A DNA stretch of 64,000 bases from Eucommia ulmoides (lineage: Eukaryota; Streptophyta; Magnoliopsida; Garryales; Eucommiaceae): contig CM028327.1 in assembly GCA_016647705.1 (NCBI GenBank), forward strand, positions 7,821,726 to 7,885,725, written 5' to 3'. The position numbers and the translations under genes were made by a program. Positions within the stretch are counted from its first letter, which is position 1; every line of letters starts with the position of its first letter. Of the stretch, positions 1 to 11,282 are shown piece after piece. The notes below the pieces were generated by a model that did not search any database, was not told the DNA's origin, and saw only the letters and a list, made by a program, of their open reading frames with translations.

Positions 1-461
1 TCCACTCCTAAATTTCTAATTTTTCCCTTTTCAAGGACCATTGACTTTTTGACTAGCCCAAAACCCCCACGAAAATGAGATTTTCGATTTTGCCCTTTAG
101 AAGATTTGTAATTTACAAAAGAATGCCATCCCCCTACAACCGCTACTCCCGCCGCACAACGTCACCAGACGCGACAGCTAGAGCACGACGCGACCCTTGC
201 GCGCACGCCTGCACGACCTTCCCGCCCTCGTCATCATCAATCCCTACAACATTATCGTCATGATCAATCCCAACTTCCGCCATTTTCACGCAACAGAACT
301 CCCGTAAACCCTAGATATCCAACGGATGATTTTCGTCGATTGTCGTCGATTTCCACCGATTTTCACCATAAAATTGGAAGCGATCGGTGCCTACAAACAG
401 AACGAACTACAAAACCCTTAGACATTGAAACGTGGTCACGCCGAAAACCATAAGAAGAAGA

Positions 462-3400
462 ATGGTGGTCACGCGGTCTTCAGAGAAGAAAAAAAACCAT
501 ATTAAAATGTCAGGTTCGAAACAGTCCAAACCATCATCAAAGAGGGCAATGGAACCACAACATTCAGCAGAGAGAGGGAAGGAGAAGGAACAAGACAAAG
601 ACTACAAAGAAGAGGTTGAGCAAGAAGGTGAGCAGGACATATACTAGTCGTTTTATTCGAAATTTTTAAGTGAATATCATCTCAATATACTGTTGATATA
701 GTACAAATGTAAGTGGATATCCTCTAAATATACTCTGGATTGGATATCATCTACTATCATCATGATTACATCTCATAGGGAGAATGTGTGGGATATGAAA
801 ACTCATGAACTGTTGAATTAGTTTAGAAAAAAGGTTTAGTCAATTTCAGTTGATTTGTGAAACTGTGTCGTGCAATATTAAGTGGATATCCTCTGAGAAA
901 AACTGTATATTCAGTTGATATCATCTGAATGTTAACCTATCAACATGTGTTTTTTCAGTATATGTTTCATCAGCTTGTCTTGAAAATAATAAAGATGTAT
1001 TGCATTCATGTTGTATACAATTTCAGTAGATATCAACTTAAAGATGTACTGCATACAACTGAAATGTTCAAGGGATATCTACTGAAAAAATGTACAGTAG
1101 ATATCAACTTAAATGTTCAGTAGATATCTACTTAAAAATATGCATGTGTACTGCATACATGCTGTTTTAGTACATATAAACTGAAAATAAACATGTGTAA
1201 TGGAAACCTACTTGAAAGTATACATCTTTAGTGATATCTACTAAACACCAGTGGATATCTACTTGAAAATACTAAAGAAGTACTGAATACATGTTGTGTA
1301 CGTTTTCAGTAGATATCTACTGAACATTTTCAGTAGATATCTACTAAAAATGTTCAGTACATGCTGTTTTAGTACATATCAACTGATAATACACATATGT
1401 AATGGAAACCTACTTGAAAATATACATCTTTAGTGATATATACTAAACACCAGTGGATATCTACTTGATTAATGTTTGGAAGTGTACTGCTCTGTTTTGT
1501 TGTTCAGATTTGGTGTTCAGTGTGTTTGTATCTACTGTTTTGGTAGTTGGTCAGTTAACCTATGAAGATGTGTATTTTCAGTATATGTGTCGTCTTAATG
1601 TTAACCTATCGACATGTGTATTTTTAGTATATGTGTCTGACAGTGACTTCGATGATGCCCCTGTGAAAAGAACCCGAAAGCGGACAAAAAATGAAAGGAA
1701 GACTACAACAGAAACAAGCTGGAGAGTAGGTAAATTTTACCTATAATACAGATCATCGTTGAAGCTTGTCTACGAGTTGCTTGACACGATTGTGCTGACA
1801 AGAAAACACACTGAATTGCTGCAATTTACGCCATTCTGGCCAATTTTTGATTCAATTTTGAAGAAGAGAGTGACATTGGAGATGATCAAGAAATTGGACG
1901 ACAACATCGTCGAAATACTGAAGACCTGGAACGAAGAAACAGAGTCTTTCAAAATTAGAGGTGTTGATTTGAAGTTTGCTGTTTCGGATGTTAGACTGAT
2001 TTTTGGACGGAAATGTGGCGAGAAAGCCATCAATTTCTCGTATGGCAAGCTGGAAAGTGAATATTTGGCCAGTATTTGCAAATACTGGAAGCGATTATCG
2101 ACAGTTGACATCAAAACTGCAATCATGGAGTCGGTGCAAAGTGACAACGATGAAGACGTTCGGCATGTTGTGAGTTTGCTGTGCTTGTATCTGCTTGGCA
2201 CGTGTTTGCTGGCCAACAGTGGAGTGTTTGTGGCATTTGGGCTATACAAGTATGTTGAAAATATTGAGCAAATGCACACCTATGCTTGGCATCACGCAAT
2301 TCATAGCCTGTTAATCACATCAATTCAGCAAAACTCCTGTCAGCCTGGGAAGGTGAAAGAGTGTGTTCTTGCATTGCTGGTATGACCCGTCCAAACTTAT
2401 TTGAAGCTGTTAATAATTGAATAATTACTAATAAACTATTCATTTTGTGTATTATTGGTTTTGCGAGCATGTCAATGTCATCAAGGAAGATAATGAGGCA
2501 GCATCCCCATGGTTTGTCAAGTGGGATCTCTCAAAATTGACAACGGACACACTAAAAAATGCACTGAACGAGGAACATAATGCCCCAGATATCAGGGTTA
2601 GTGGATATAAACTGTTTTATAGTTTTTTCGGTTCATTTTTTGTTCCTCTCAAACAATGTATGTAATGCATACATTACAAATCTAGTAGATATCTACATGA
2701 AATTGCAAATCTGTTTACTAGATATCATCTGAAAAATACACATATGTAATGTATATTTACTTGAAATTACAAATCTGTTTAGTTGATAGTGGATATCTAG
2801 TTCAAAATACTAAAGATCTACTGCATACATGTTGTATTATTTTTCAGTAGATATCAACTTAAAGATGTACTGCATACATGCGGTTCAGTAGATATCTACT
2901 GAATAGCATTGATATATACTGAAAAATACACATCTTTAATGATATGTACTGTATCTTTACTGGATATCCACTTCAAAATACACATATGTGCTGCATACAT
3001 GCATATATATCTGCTGAACAAACGCCATATTGACAGGTTAATCCAAAAACCCCGAAAATGACAAGGACGGAGACAAAAATGATCACACACGCTCATGATT
3101 TTAAAAATAAGCGTGCTGGAAAAGGAAAGAAATTTGATCGAAAGAAGGACGATGAAGAAGGATCATGGACTGAGGAAGGTGGACAAGACGAGGACGGGGA
3201 CGAAGGAGAACCGGAGCCTATGGAAACCCCCCACGGTACTCCTTTCAGTCACGGCATTCCGGACAGTCCGACAAGGATGACTACGCCTTATTTCACCCCA
3301 CAAAATTGGACAGCATCAAAAAGCAGAGCTGAAGAAGGTGAAATAGGAAAAGAAACTGAGGAACTCCAAGCCAAAATTGAGAGCTTGGAGAGCGAGAATG

Positions 3401-5385
3401 CAAAACTGAAGAAAAAAAATATCAAACTGAGAGGAAAAAATAAGGCATAAGGAGAGAAAATTACGAAGCTCAAGCTGGAATTGGCTGAGCTGAAAAGGAC
3501 AAGACATGAGCCGAAAGAAGAAGGTAATGAAAAAATAAAAGAATTGGCAGAACAAATGGCTCGACAGAAGAAGGACATGGACAACCAGTTCAAGAATTTG
3601 ATGCTACTTTTAGCTCAAAGAGAGAATGATCTCAAACAGGCCAAAAACAGTCCTCCTCCAGACCCTGTTGCTGGAGAAGAAGCTGAAAAGCGTGCCGAAG
3701 AAATCTACGCAGAGACGGGGCCCAGAGAAGCTGAAGAAATGAAAAAAAAGAAGAGAAAATTGACAGAAAAATCAGGCCAAAGCTCAATGGTTAAAAGGCT
3801 GAAACAGAGAGATCGAGCACAGAAAAAGAAGGAAGACGATTTTGAATATTTAGACATCAAAAAATGCAGAAAGGATAAAGGAACGCATGAAGAAACGGTC
3901 GATCTAGACACATATCAGGCCCCAACACAAAAAAAAAAAAAAAAATAGGTTGCCAAACTACCGAAGAGGCATCAAAGTGAAGTAGCAACTTCATTATCCG
4001 ATGAGGATTGGCAAAAGATAACAACCATATTCAAAACCGAAGGGCCGAGGTAACACAAAATACACATCTTAAAGATATTTTTACATATTCTGGTTGTATA
4101 AAAACGCATGAAAGAAATTTTAACCATCTCTTATTAATACACAGCGCAATTGTATACAATAGGGAATATAGTGCTGTATCTCTTCTAGATATCATTTCAC
4201 TTCTGAACGGTAGAGAACTAAGCAACTTTGTAAGTGAATATATTAAAAAACATCACACATATGAATATAAAAAAAAACGTGAACTAATAATGAAAATTGA
4301 TTGCAGGTCGTAGATAGCTACACAGAGTTCTTAAGGGACAACAATGCGAAATTAGAAAAAAAAATTGAAAAAGGAGAGAATTGTTGTCGGTGACCGCTCA
4401 TACTTCATCACAAGCTATTGCTGGGTATGTTTGGGTACATTTATACGTCTGTTTTATACGTTTGTTTGATGTATTAAAAAACAGTACGTTCATCTACTGA
4501 ATAAATGAACTAAATTCTACAATTTATTCAGTGGATATCTACTGAATAAATTAAATTATTTTATGACTATTAACTAAATTATATATTGTCTCCATCTTTT
4601 ACAGAATTGGGTAAAGGGCAGGTCGACACTGTCAATAGAATTTTTTTTGAATACCCAACTCATTGAAGCATTGTAGGGCGGCTATCGACGCATTCACTTT
4701 CCCATAAACACAATGGATAACGGTCCGAATCATTGGACGCTGCTTGTGTTTGACACAAGTGAGGCAGAATGGAGACACTATAACTCGCTCCAACCAAGAA
4801 TCGGCATCGGAGATCCATACTTGAAAGATGCAATGTTGATGGTAATAAAACTCATGCTTTGTTTCCATTCCTAACTTAAATGTTACATAATAAAACTTTA
4901 ATTTAAAATTTTGTTTATTTTGTAGAGAAAATATGTACTTGATATGATCAAAGATCTCCGCGTAGATGGTGAAGAGTTGGCAATACCGCAGACTGAAACT
5001 CATCTAACAAGCGTACAGGACAGCCCACAACAAATACTCGGATCGTAAGTATTAACGTCATTACACATTTTTTCATGAAATGTAAAATCTATATATAGAC
5101 TCAAATGCATGAACTTTGAATGTTAGGTTGGATTGTGGGACAATGATTTTGTTTATAATGGACCAAACAGCCCAGGGCGTGCCAATTGTGCCATTCGAAA
5201 ATGAGAAAGCGGTGAAAGAAGCAATGATCAAATATCGAGCAAAAATTGTGAATGTATTTTTGAATGATAAGGCCAAATCATGGAGCCTCAAAAGTTTGAG
5301 TCAACGAAAAAAAGTGAAAGAGGAGGACACAGTGCTGACCCTACACCATCTTGATGTGGAAACTGTTATTAAGATTGGCTGTTAA
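462..5385 (+). pseudogene. ULP1-like C48 cysteine protease gene of the MULE, decayed
   Basis: Likely exons: 462-627 (basic, Lys/Glu-rich N-terminus; donor GTGAGC), ~1643-1726, ~1754-2374 (DUF1985-like domain), ~2447-2596, ~3040-4050 (long Lys/Glu-rich coiled coil), ~4307-4432 (motif VGDRSYFITSY), ~4605-4841, 4926-5044 and 5127-5385. The protease core is in the last three exons: His-Trp at 4731, Asn at 4782 where ULP1 has its catalytic Asp, and a Gln-rich segment followed by Asp-Cys-Gly with the nucleophile Cys at 5134. The Ser codon split by the last intron joins in frame. In-frame stops lie at 3448-3450, 3946-3948 (after an 18-A run) and 4674-4676, and the frame shifts near 4378. The family cleaves SUMO-type conjugates; what it does for the transposon is unknown. 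Exon borders before 2600 are approximate. Confidence 0.8.
660..1450. repeat. Palindrome-rich spacer / first intron of the ULP-like gene
   Basis: This AT-rich, non-coding stretch is filled with degenerate copies of AGTAGATATCTACTGAA. One exact 20-bp palindrome TTCAGTAGATATCTACTGAA lies at 1305-1324. It falls between the first two predicted exons of the ULP-like gene. Further copies lie in the later introns, at about 2690-2960 (exact copy 2884-2903) and 4500-4545. Confidence 0.75.
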
Positions 5386-6640
5386 TTAGTGTGTTTGTAT
5401 ATAATGTACCTGACACATATTCAGTAGATATCATCGTATGTCAAACATTTCACATTGGCAGTGTTTATATGTGCAGAAACAATGTGTTTGTATATATATT
5501 GCTCTTATTTAGATTGGCTGTTAGATTGTCTGTTAATCAGTGTGTTTGTATATATACTGCTCTTATTAATTGTTCACATTGGTAGTGTTTGTATGTGCAT
5601 AAACAGCGTATGTCGAACATTTCAGTAACCATTTCAGTAGATATCTACTCATATTTACACATCCTGTTAAAAAATTCAGTAGATACCTGAATAGCCTATT
5701 TGAAGAATTTGAGTCGATATCTACTGAAGCTGACACATATTCAGTGGACATCTACTAAAAAATACTAGTATTGGGATCAAAACAAAGCATTTAGAAGAAT
5801 ACATTCTCTATGTGGATACACATAAATAGCATATTTGGTGCCTTAGCATCCTGTTTGAAACAGTTCAGTAGATATCTACTGAACCTCATACATATTCAGT
5901 GGATATCTACTGAAACTGAGTGATATCTACTGAATTATACTCAATGGGAAGATCCTCTTGTATTGGGATCAAATCAAAGCATTTGAGACTAGTATTGGGA
6001 TCAAAACAAAGCATTTAGCAGAATACATTCTCTATGTGGATACACATAAACAACATATTTGGTGCCTCAACATCCTGTTTGAAACAGTTCAGTAGATATC
6101 TACTGAAGCTCACACATATTCAGTGGATATCTACTGAAACTGAGTGATATCTACTGAATTATACTCAATGGGAAGATCCTCTTGTATTGGGATCAAATCG
6201 AAGCATTTCAGACTAGTATTGGGATCAAAACAAAGCATTTAGCAAAATGCATTCTCTATGTGGATACACATAAACAACATATTTCGTGCCAAAACAGTCT
6301 GTTTGATACAGTTCAGTAGATATCTACTGAAGCTGACACATATTCAGTGGATATCTACTGAAACTGAGTGATATCTACTGAATATAGTACTTGGGAAGAT
6401 CCTCATATTTAGTACCTAACAACCTGTTGGAAACATTTTAGTAGATATCTTCTGAACAGAATGATTTGGTACATAAAACAGCATAATTCAAATTTTGTTG
6501 ACCAAATATATCATGAAAAACGGCATATATTAAAATTTCAGTAGACATCTATTGAAAAAATACATCTTCACCATATATAGCATGTATATAACAACATATA
6601 TTAAAATTCCAGCACACATCTACTGAAAAAATACATATCG
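5386..6640. repeat. 224-bp tandem repeat block between the two MULE genes
   Basis: The stretch between the 3' ends of the convergent ULP-like and transposase genes has no coding capacity. Three direct units of 224 bp start at 5781, 6005 and 6229. Each contains AACAAAGCATTTA, a stretch reading TCTATGTGGATACACATAAA, an exact 20-bp palindrome (5864, 6088, 6312) and a one-mismatch palindrome (TTCAGTGGATATCTACTGAA). Related units fill the transposase intron at 7914-9113. Confidence 0.85.
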
Positions 6641-6850
6641 TTGTTGGATATTGTTTTCCAAAAATATACAGCCTTGCAAATATATACATTGCAGCCTTCC
6701 AAAAAATATACAGCCTTACAAAAATATACATTGCAGCCTTGCAAAAACTATACAGCCTTGCAAAAATATACATTGCAGCCTTGCAAAAATATACAGCCTT
6801 GCAAAAATATACAGCCACACAAAAATATACATTACAAAAATCTGAAAAAA
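6640..6850. repeat. 42-bp minisatellite (AGCCTTGCAAAAATATACA type)
   Basis: Short direct repeats with the core CAGCCTTGCAAAAATATACA alternate between a TTGCAG and a plain junction, giving a 42-bp higher unit starting near 6686, 6728 and 6770. The block lies about 100 bases past the stop of the minus-strand transposase, in its likely 3' UTR. Open frames across it on both strands are repeat artefacts. Confidence 0.8.
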
Positions 6851-6943
6851 TATACAGTGTGCAACCTGTTATTCAAATTGCAGCCTTGCACGTCTTCCGA
6901 TTGTGGTTCGCATATTGCTTGCACCGACTACACCGAATTTTCT

Positions 6944-9900
6944 TTACTTTTTCCCCTTTTGATGCAATCCGCTTCTTCTTTGGATGCTCAGCTGGTCGGC
7001 GTGTTTGCGGCGGTAACACAATAGCTGTTGCGCTGTCATTACTGGTCTTCCAAGGGTAAGGACAGACAAAATACCCTCCAAATACGTACTACGATACAAA
7101 TCAACACGGAAGAAATCTTCAACATAGTCATACAAATTCCCCCCCGATTTTTGAATGGCGGCGCAAGCATGTGCACACGGGAAACCTTTCAATTGCCATT
7201 GGAAACATGAACAAGTACGATTAATAATATCTACTGAGACTGATGGGTGGCAATGCACTTCAAATTTTCCTTCAGAGCATAAACCCACCAACCACGTCCT
7301 ACCGCTCTCAACATATTCTAATAACTTTTTATCCCAAAACGGGCAAATGACACCAGACATCTTATTCGAAAGAAGTCTTCGACTCGATATGTGGTCCATG
7401 AGCTGTACTCTAATCATATCAATGCATTCCATTATGGGGAGGTGTCGGACTTTAACAATCCAAGCGTTAAACGATTCGACAAGATTTGAATACATCTCGC
7501 CGTATCGTTGTCCAACAAAAAAGGCATTAGTCCAATTCTCAGGAGGTAACTCATTCAAGAATGAAATAACCCTTGGCCCACCTTCAACAATAAGTCTATT
7601 TCTATGAATGGCAAACCCCTCAACAGTTGGTGCAAACGCACATTGATCAAGTCTATGAAGCAGATTTTTTTTTTCAGCACATTATCCCTCCCACTTAGTT
7701 TATCTCTTAGGTTACACTTCAAATGATGTAAGCAAAATGCATGGGGGGAGTTCGGGAAAACAGTACGTACAGCTTGAATCAAACCTGGTTGTCGATCCGA
7801 AATGAATGTAATGCGCCGCTCATCAAAAACAATAATCGACAATTGTTGTGCAAACCACATCCAATTGTCGTCGTTCTCCACATTAACAATAACAAAAGCC
7901 AATGGAAACATTCCTGAACATGTAAAAAATCAGAATACAGCTTGTTTGGTGCCTAAACAAAGCATTTACCAGAATACATTCTCTATGTGGATACACATAA
8001 ACAGTATATTTGGTGCCTAAACATCCTGTTTGAAACAGTTCAGTAGATATCTACTGAATCTGACACATATTCAGTGGATATGTACTGAAACTGAGTGATA
8101 TCTTCTGAAATATACTCAATGGAAAGATCCTCATGTATTGGGATCAAATCAAAGCATTTGAGACTCAATTGGAGAAAATAAAGCATTTACCAGAATACAT
8201 TTCTATGTGGATACACATAAACAACATATTTGGTGCCAAAACACCCTGTTTGAAACATTTAAGTAGATATCTACTGAAACTGAGTGATATCTACTGAAAT
8301 ATACTCAATGGGAAGATCCTCATGTATTGGGATCAAATCGAAGCATTTGAGACTCAATTGGAGAAAACAAAGCATTTACCAGAATACATTCTCTATGTGC
8401 ATACACATAAATAGCATTTTTGGTGCCTGAACATCCTGTTTGAAACAATTCAGTAGATATCTACTGAATTTGACACATATTCAGTGGATATCTACTGAAA
8501 CTGAGTGATATCTACTGAAATATACTCAATGGGAAGATCCTCATGTATTGGGATCAAATCAAAGCATTTGAGACTCAATTGGAGAAAACAAAGCATTTAT
8601 CAGAATACATTTCTATGTGGATACACAAAAAACAACATATTTGGTGCCAAAACACCCTGTTTGAAACATTTCAGTAGATATCTACTGAAACTGAGTGATA
8701 TCTACTGAAATATACTCAATGGGAAGATCCTCATGTATTGGGATCAAATCGAAGCATTTGAGACTCAATTGGAGAAAACAAAGCATTTACCAGAATACAT
8801 TCTCTATGTGCATACACATAAACAACATTTTTGGTGCCTAAACATCCTGTTTGAAACAGTTCAGTAGATATCTACTGAATCTGACACATATTCAGTAGAT
8901 ATCTACTGAAACTGAGTGATATCTACTGAAATATACTCAGTGGGAAGATCCTCATGTATTGGGATCAAATCAAAGCATTTGAGAATCAATTGGAGAAAAC
9001 AAAACATTTACCAGAACATGTAAAAAATCAGAAAACATTCAAGTTGAAAACACAATAAACATCATTAAAAATAGAAACAAAAGCTGCAATCGAAAAATAA
9101 AACGTAATATAACCTTCATTCCCGTCCTTCGCAGACGCAGCAAGCAACGTTCCCTTATACCGACTCTTGAGGAATGTTCTGTCTATAAACAACATAGGCC
9201 GGCAAAACTTGAAGCCTTTAATGCACGCATTAAAGGACACAAAAATTCTCTTAAAATGACCAAACTCTTGGTTATACTCCAAATAAAAGTGGCTGCCTGG
9301 GTTTGTCGATTGGCAAACACTAATATACCACCTCAATAAGTCGTATGATGCCATATAATCACCATTTAATTAATTCTGAGCCTTCTCTACCCCTAGCCAT
9401 GCATGATTGTATGTTATTTCTAATCCATACGTGTTCTTGAAATCAGAAACAACATCAACAGGACGTTTTAGTGGATTTCCACGAATCTCAACTGTCAACT
9501 CACTTGCAATGACATTGGAACTCATCCTTTCATTTTTGCATGACCGAAATGATGCACCACAAGTATGTACGTTATCCAACTTTCTGATTACAAAAATCCC
9601 AGTAACAGTGTCAGCTCTAGCATGGACATTCCACTTACAGGAAGTCAAATCCCTATGACAACATGCAGTAGTGACTCGAACGCTGTCATTCTTCAAATAA
9701 TCGAAATGAAACCCAACCTCAATTGAATACTTGACTAGATCACTACGAAATTGATCTGCTCCCCCATCAAATTGTTGACCCACCTCTCTAATAAGGGTGA
9801 ACCACGACTTAGAACGGTGATTTGTCGTATGGTCGACACAATAAGACCCAAGAAAATCTATCGCTTCATCATGTGGGGGGGTGTGACATCTCTCATCATC

Positions 9901-10191
9901 TTCTCCCCCGTCTCTACAATTTTCATCGACAATCTATTTCACAACAACGTTCAAGTATCCCAAATTTAACAACTTCACTAAATCTAATAAAGCTGAAAAG
10001 TCTTTTTGATCATTCAAAATACAATTTGACTGTCCCACGATTGAATATGATATGCGCAATGAGTAACGTTGCAACACATTCCATTGCTCAATCAACTTAT
10101 CAACTAACACATCATATGTATATCTTTCATCATCAATTTTTATCAAACACGTTTCCTCCCCATACGTACACACCATGATTAATCCTCCCAT
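6944..10191 (-). pseudogene. MuDR-type MULE transposase, two exons, decayed
   Basis: Exon 1 runs from an ATG at 10191 (MGGLIMV) down to 9114, and exon 2 from 7913 to 6944. The 1,200-bp intron 7914-9113 has GT-AG ends and restores a Gly codon in the motif NEGMFPLAF. Domains in order: N-terminal PB1-like region, MuDR DNA-binding domain (9370-9783, with CCHRDLTSCKW), DDE core with LFIDRTF (first Asp), FISDRQPG (second Asp) and NLVESFNAW (Glu), then a SWIM zinc finger (CSCFQWQLKGFPCAHAC). The family cuts and pastes its own element at the ends. In-frame stops lie at 9934-9936 and 9370-9372, and the frame shifts at the ten-T run 7665-7674. All three catalytic residues remain visible. A poor copy of a once complete transposase; family assignment is firm. 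Confidence 0.9.
7914..9113 (-). repeat. Transposase intron made of alternating 221/190-bp repeats
   Basis: Units begin at 7956, 8177, 8366, 8587, 8777 and 8998, so spacings alternate 221, 189, 221, 190, 221. The long unit has an extra segment reading TGACACATATTCAGTGGATATC that the short one lacks, giving a ~411-bp higher-order dimer. Exact 20-bp palindromes lie at 8039, 8449, 8670, 8860 and 8891. The array is bounded exactly by the splice sites of the transposase gene and is related to the block at 5781-6420 in the same orientation. Confidence 0.88.
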
Positions 10192-10587
10192 TGTCAAAAA
10201 CAAAACTGCAAATTCATAAAATAAAAACATAATATTACATTCAGTAAAAACATCTATTCAAAAAATGTATTTGTATACAAACAGCATAATTCAAAATGTA
10301 AGTAGATATCTATTGAGAAATACACATCCTTAGTGGATATCTTCTGAACAGAACCTCAGTTGACAAACATGAAACAGTGGCAGATTATTTATTCATGATT
10401 TCGGTTGACAAACAATAAACATGAAACTTAGTTTATCTATTGCGAACAGAACAGAACCCCATGCATAAACTGCAAATGAACTGCAAATGAAATGTGGCAC
10501 GAAAAATAGAAACGAATAACAGAAACAAAGAAATGTAGAATCCGAACACTGAAGAGGTAGAAACGAATAACAGAAACGAAACGAGTA

Positions 10588-10905
10588 GAATCCAAACACT
10601 CACCAGGGCAATCCGAAGTCGAAAATCACTCAGCCAATCAAAGAAATCAACCCTTCGAATTCGTAGTGCAAAGGCAATCCGAAGTCGAAGAATTGCAATC
10701 CGAACTCAAAAATTTTGTTACAGAGCTCAGTAGAATCCGAACACTCAGTAGAATCCGAACACTCACCAGGGCAATCCAAAGTCGAAAATCACTCAGCCAA
10801 TCAAAGAAATCAACCCTCCGAATTCGTAGTGGAAAGGCAATCCGAAGTCGAAGAATTGCAATCCGAACTCGAAAATTTTGTTACAGAGCTCATTTACATC
10901 TGTGT
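10588..10905. repeat. 163-bp tandem duplication upstream of the transposase
   Basis: Two direct copies, each containing CACCAGGGCAATCC, ACTCAGCCAATCAAAG, GGCAATCCGAAGTCGAAGA and TTTGTTACAGAGCTCA, start near 10601 and 10764. Only scattered substitutions separate them. They lie in the 5' flank of the minus-strand transposase, where promoter or 5' UTR is expected. An additional short GTAGAATCCGAACACTCA repeat sits at the junction (10727-10762). Confidence 0.85.
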
Positions 10906-11282
10906 ACTCAAAACCTCCATTTGTATACATATGAAGGGCAAAAATGTGATTATCAACTTCAAAAATCTGGCGCGAAAATTGTTTACATGGCTGGCCCCTA
11001 TTTCTGAAATGATTTTCCTACTGACTGTTCTTCCTATTGACTACGCTTCTTCCATGTAGGAACTGACTGTTCTATAGGGGTGCTGGTCTAAACTGATTCT
11101 TCTATATAAAATAGGGGGTAAGGGCAAAAATGGAAACAAAATTTCATGGTCAAGTCAGCAAAACACTTATGGAGACAAAAGACTTGAACTTGGGAGTTTT
11201 CACATGAAAGGGATTTTGGTGGGATCTAAAAAGTTGTCTCAACTCAAAATGGGACTTTTGGAAGAAAAACTCTAAAATTTTT

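Larger units (their letters stand above)
1..11282. mobile_element. Kaonashi-type Mutator-like element (MULE), 5' tip cut by window
   Basis: This long element carries a ULP1-like protease gene on + and a MuDR-type transposase on -, the gene pair known from Kaonashi MULEs in plants. Its limits come from comparison with the inverted short copy at 45393-46083. The first ~420 bases match that copy's right part, and 11050-11282 matches its left part. The short copy shows about 20 bases more at the 5' side, so the true 5' tip lies just outside the window. No long terminal inverted repeat is visible, only a short AAAAATTTT-like match at both ends, as in non-TIR MULEs. Both genes are broken, so this copy is probably not self-mobile. 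The 5' limit is firm to a few tens of bases and the 3' limit to about 10. Confidence 0.82.

Noticed and set aside
75-263. Open frame near the window start, mirrored at 45766-45996
   Set aside because: It is the conserved end of the MULE and its short derivative. The frame lacks codon bias or domain and the two copies carry different frame lengths.
1770-2279. 169-codon frame on the minus strand
   Set aside because: Shadow of the DUF1985-like exon of the ULP-like gene on the plus strand.
5781-9010. CRISPR-like array, because of regularly spaced palindromes
   Set aside because: The window is eukaryotic, the repeats are long direct units of about 190-224 bp with no unique spacers, and no cas gene is present.
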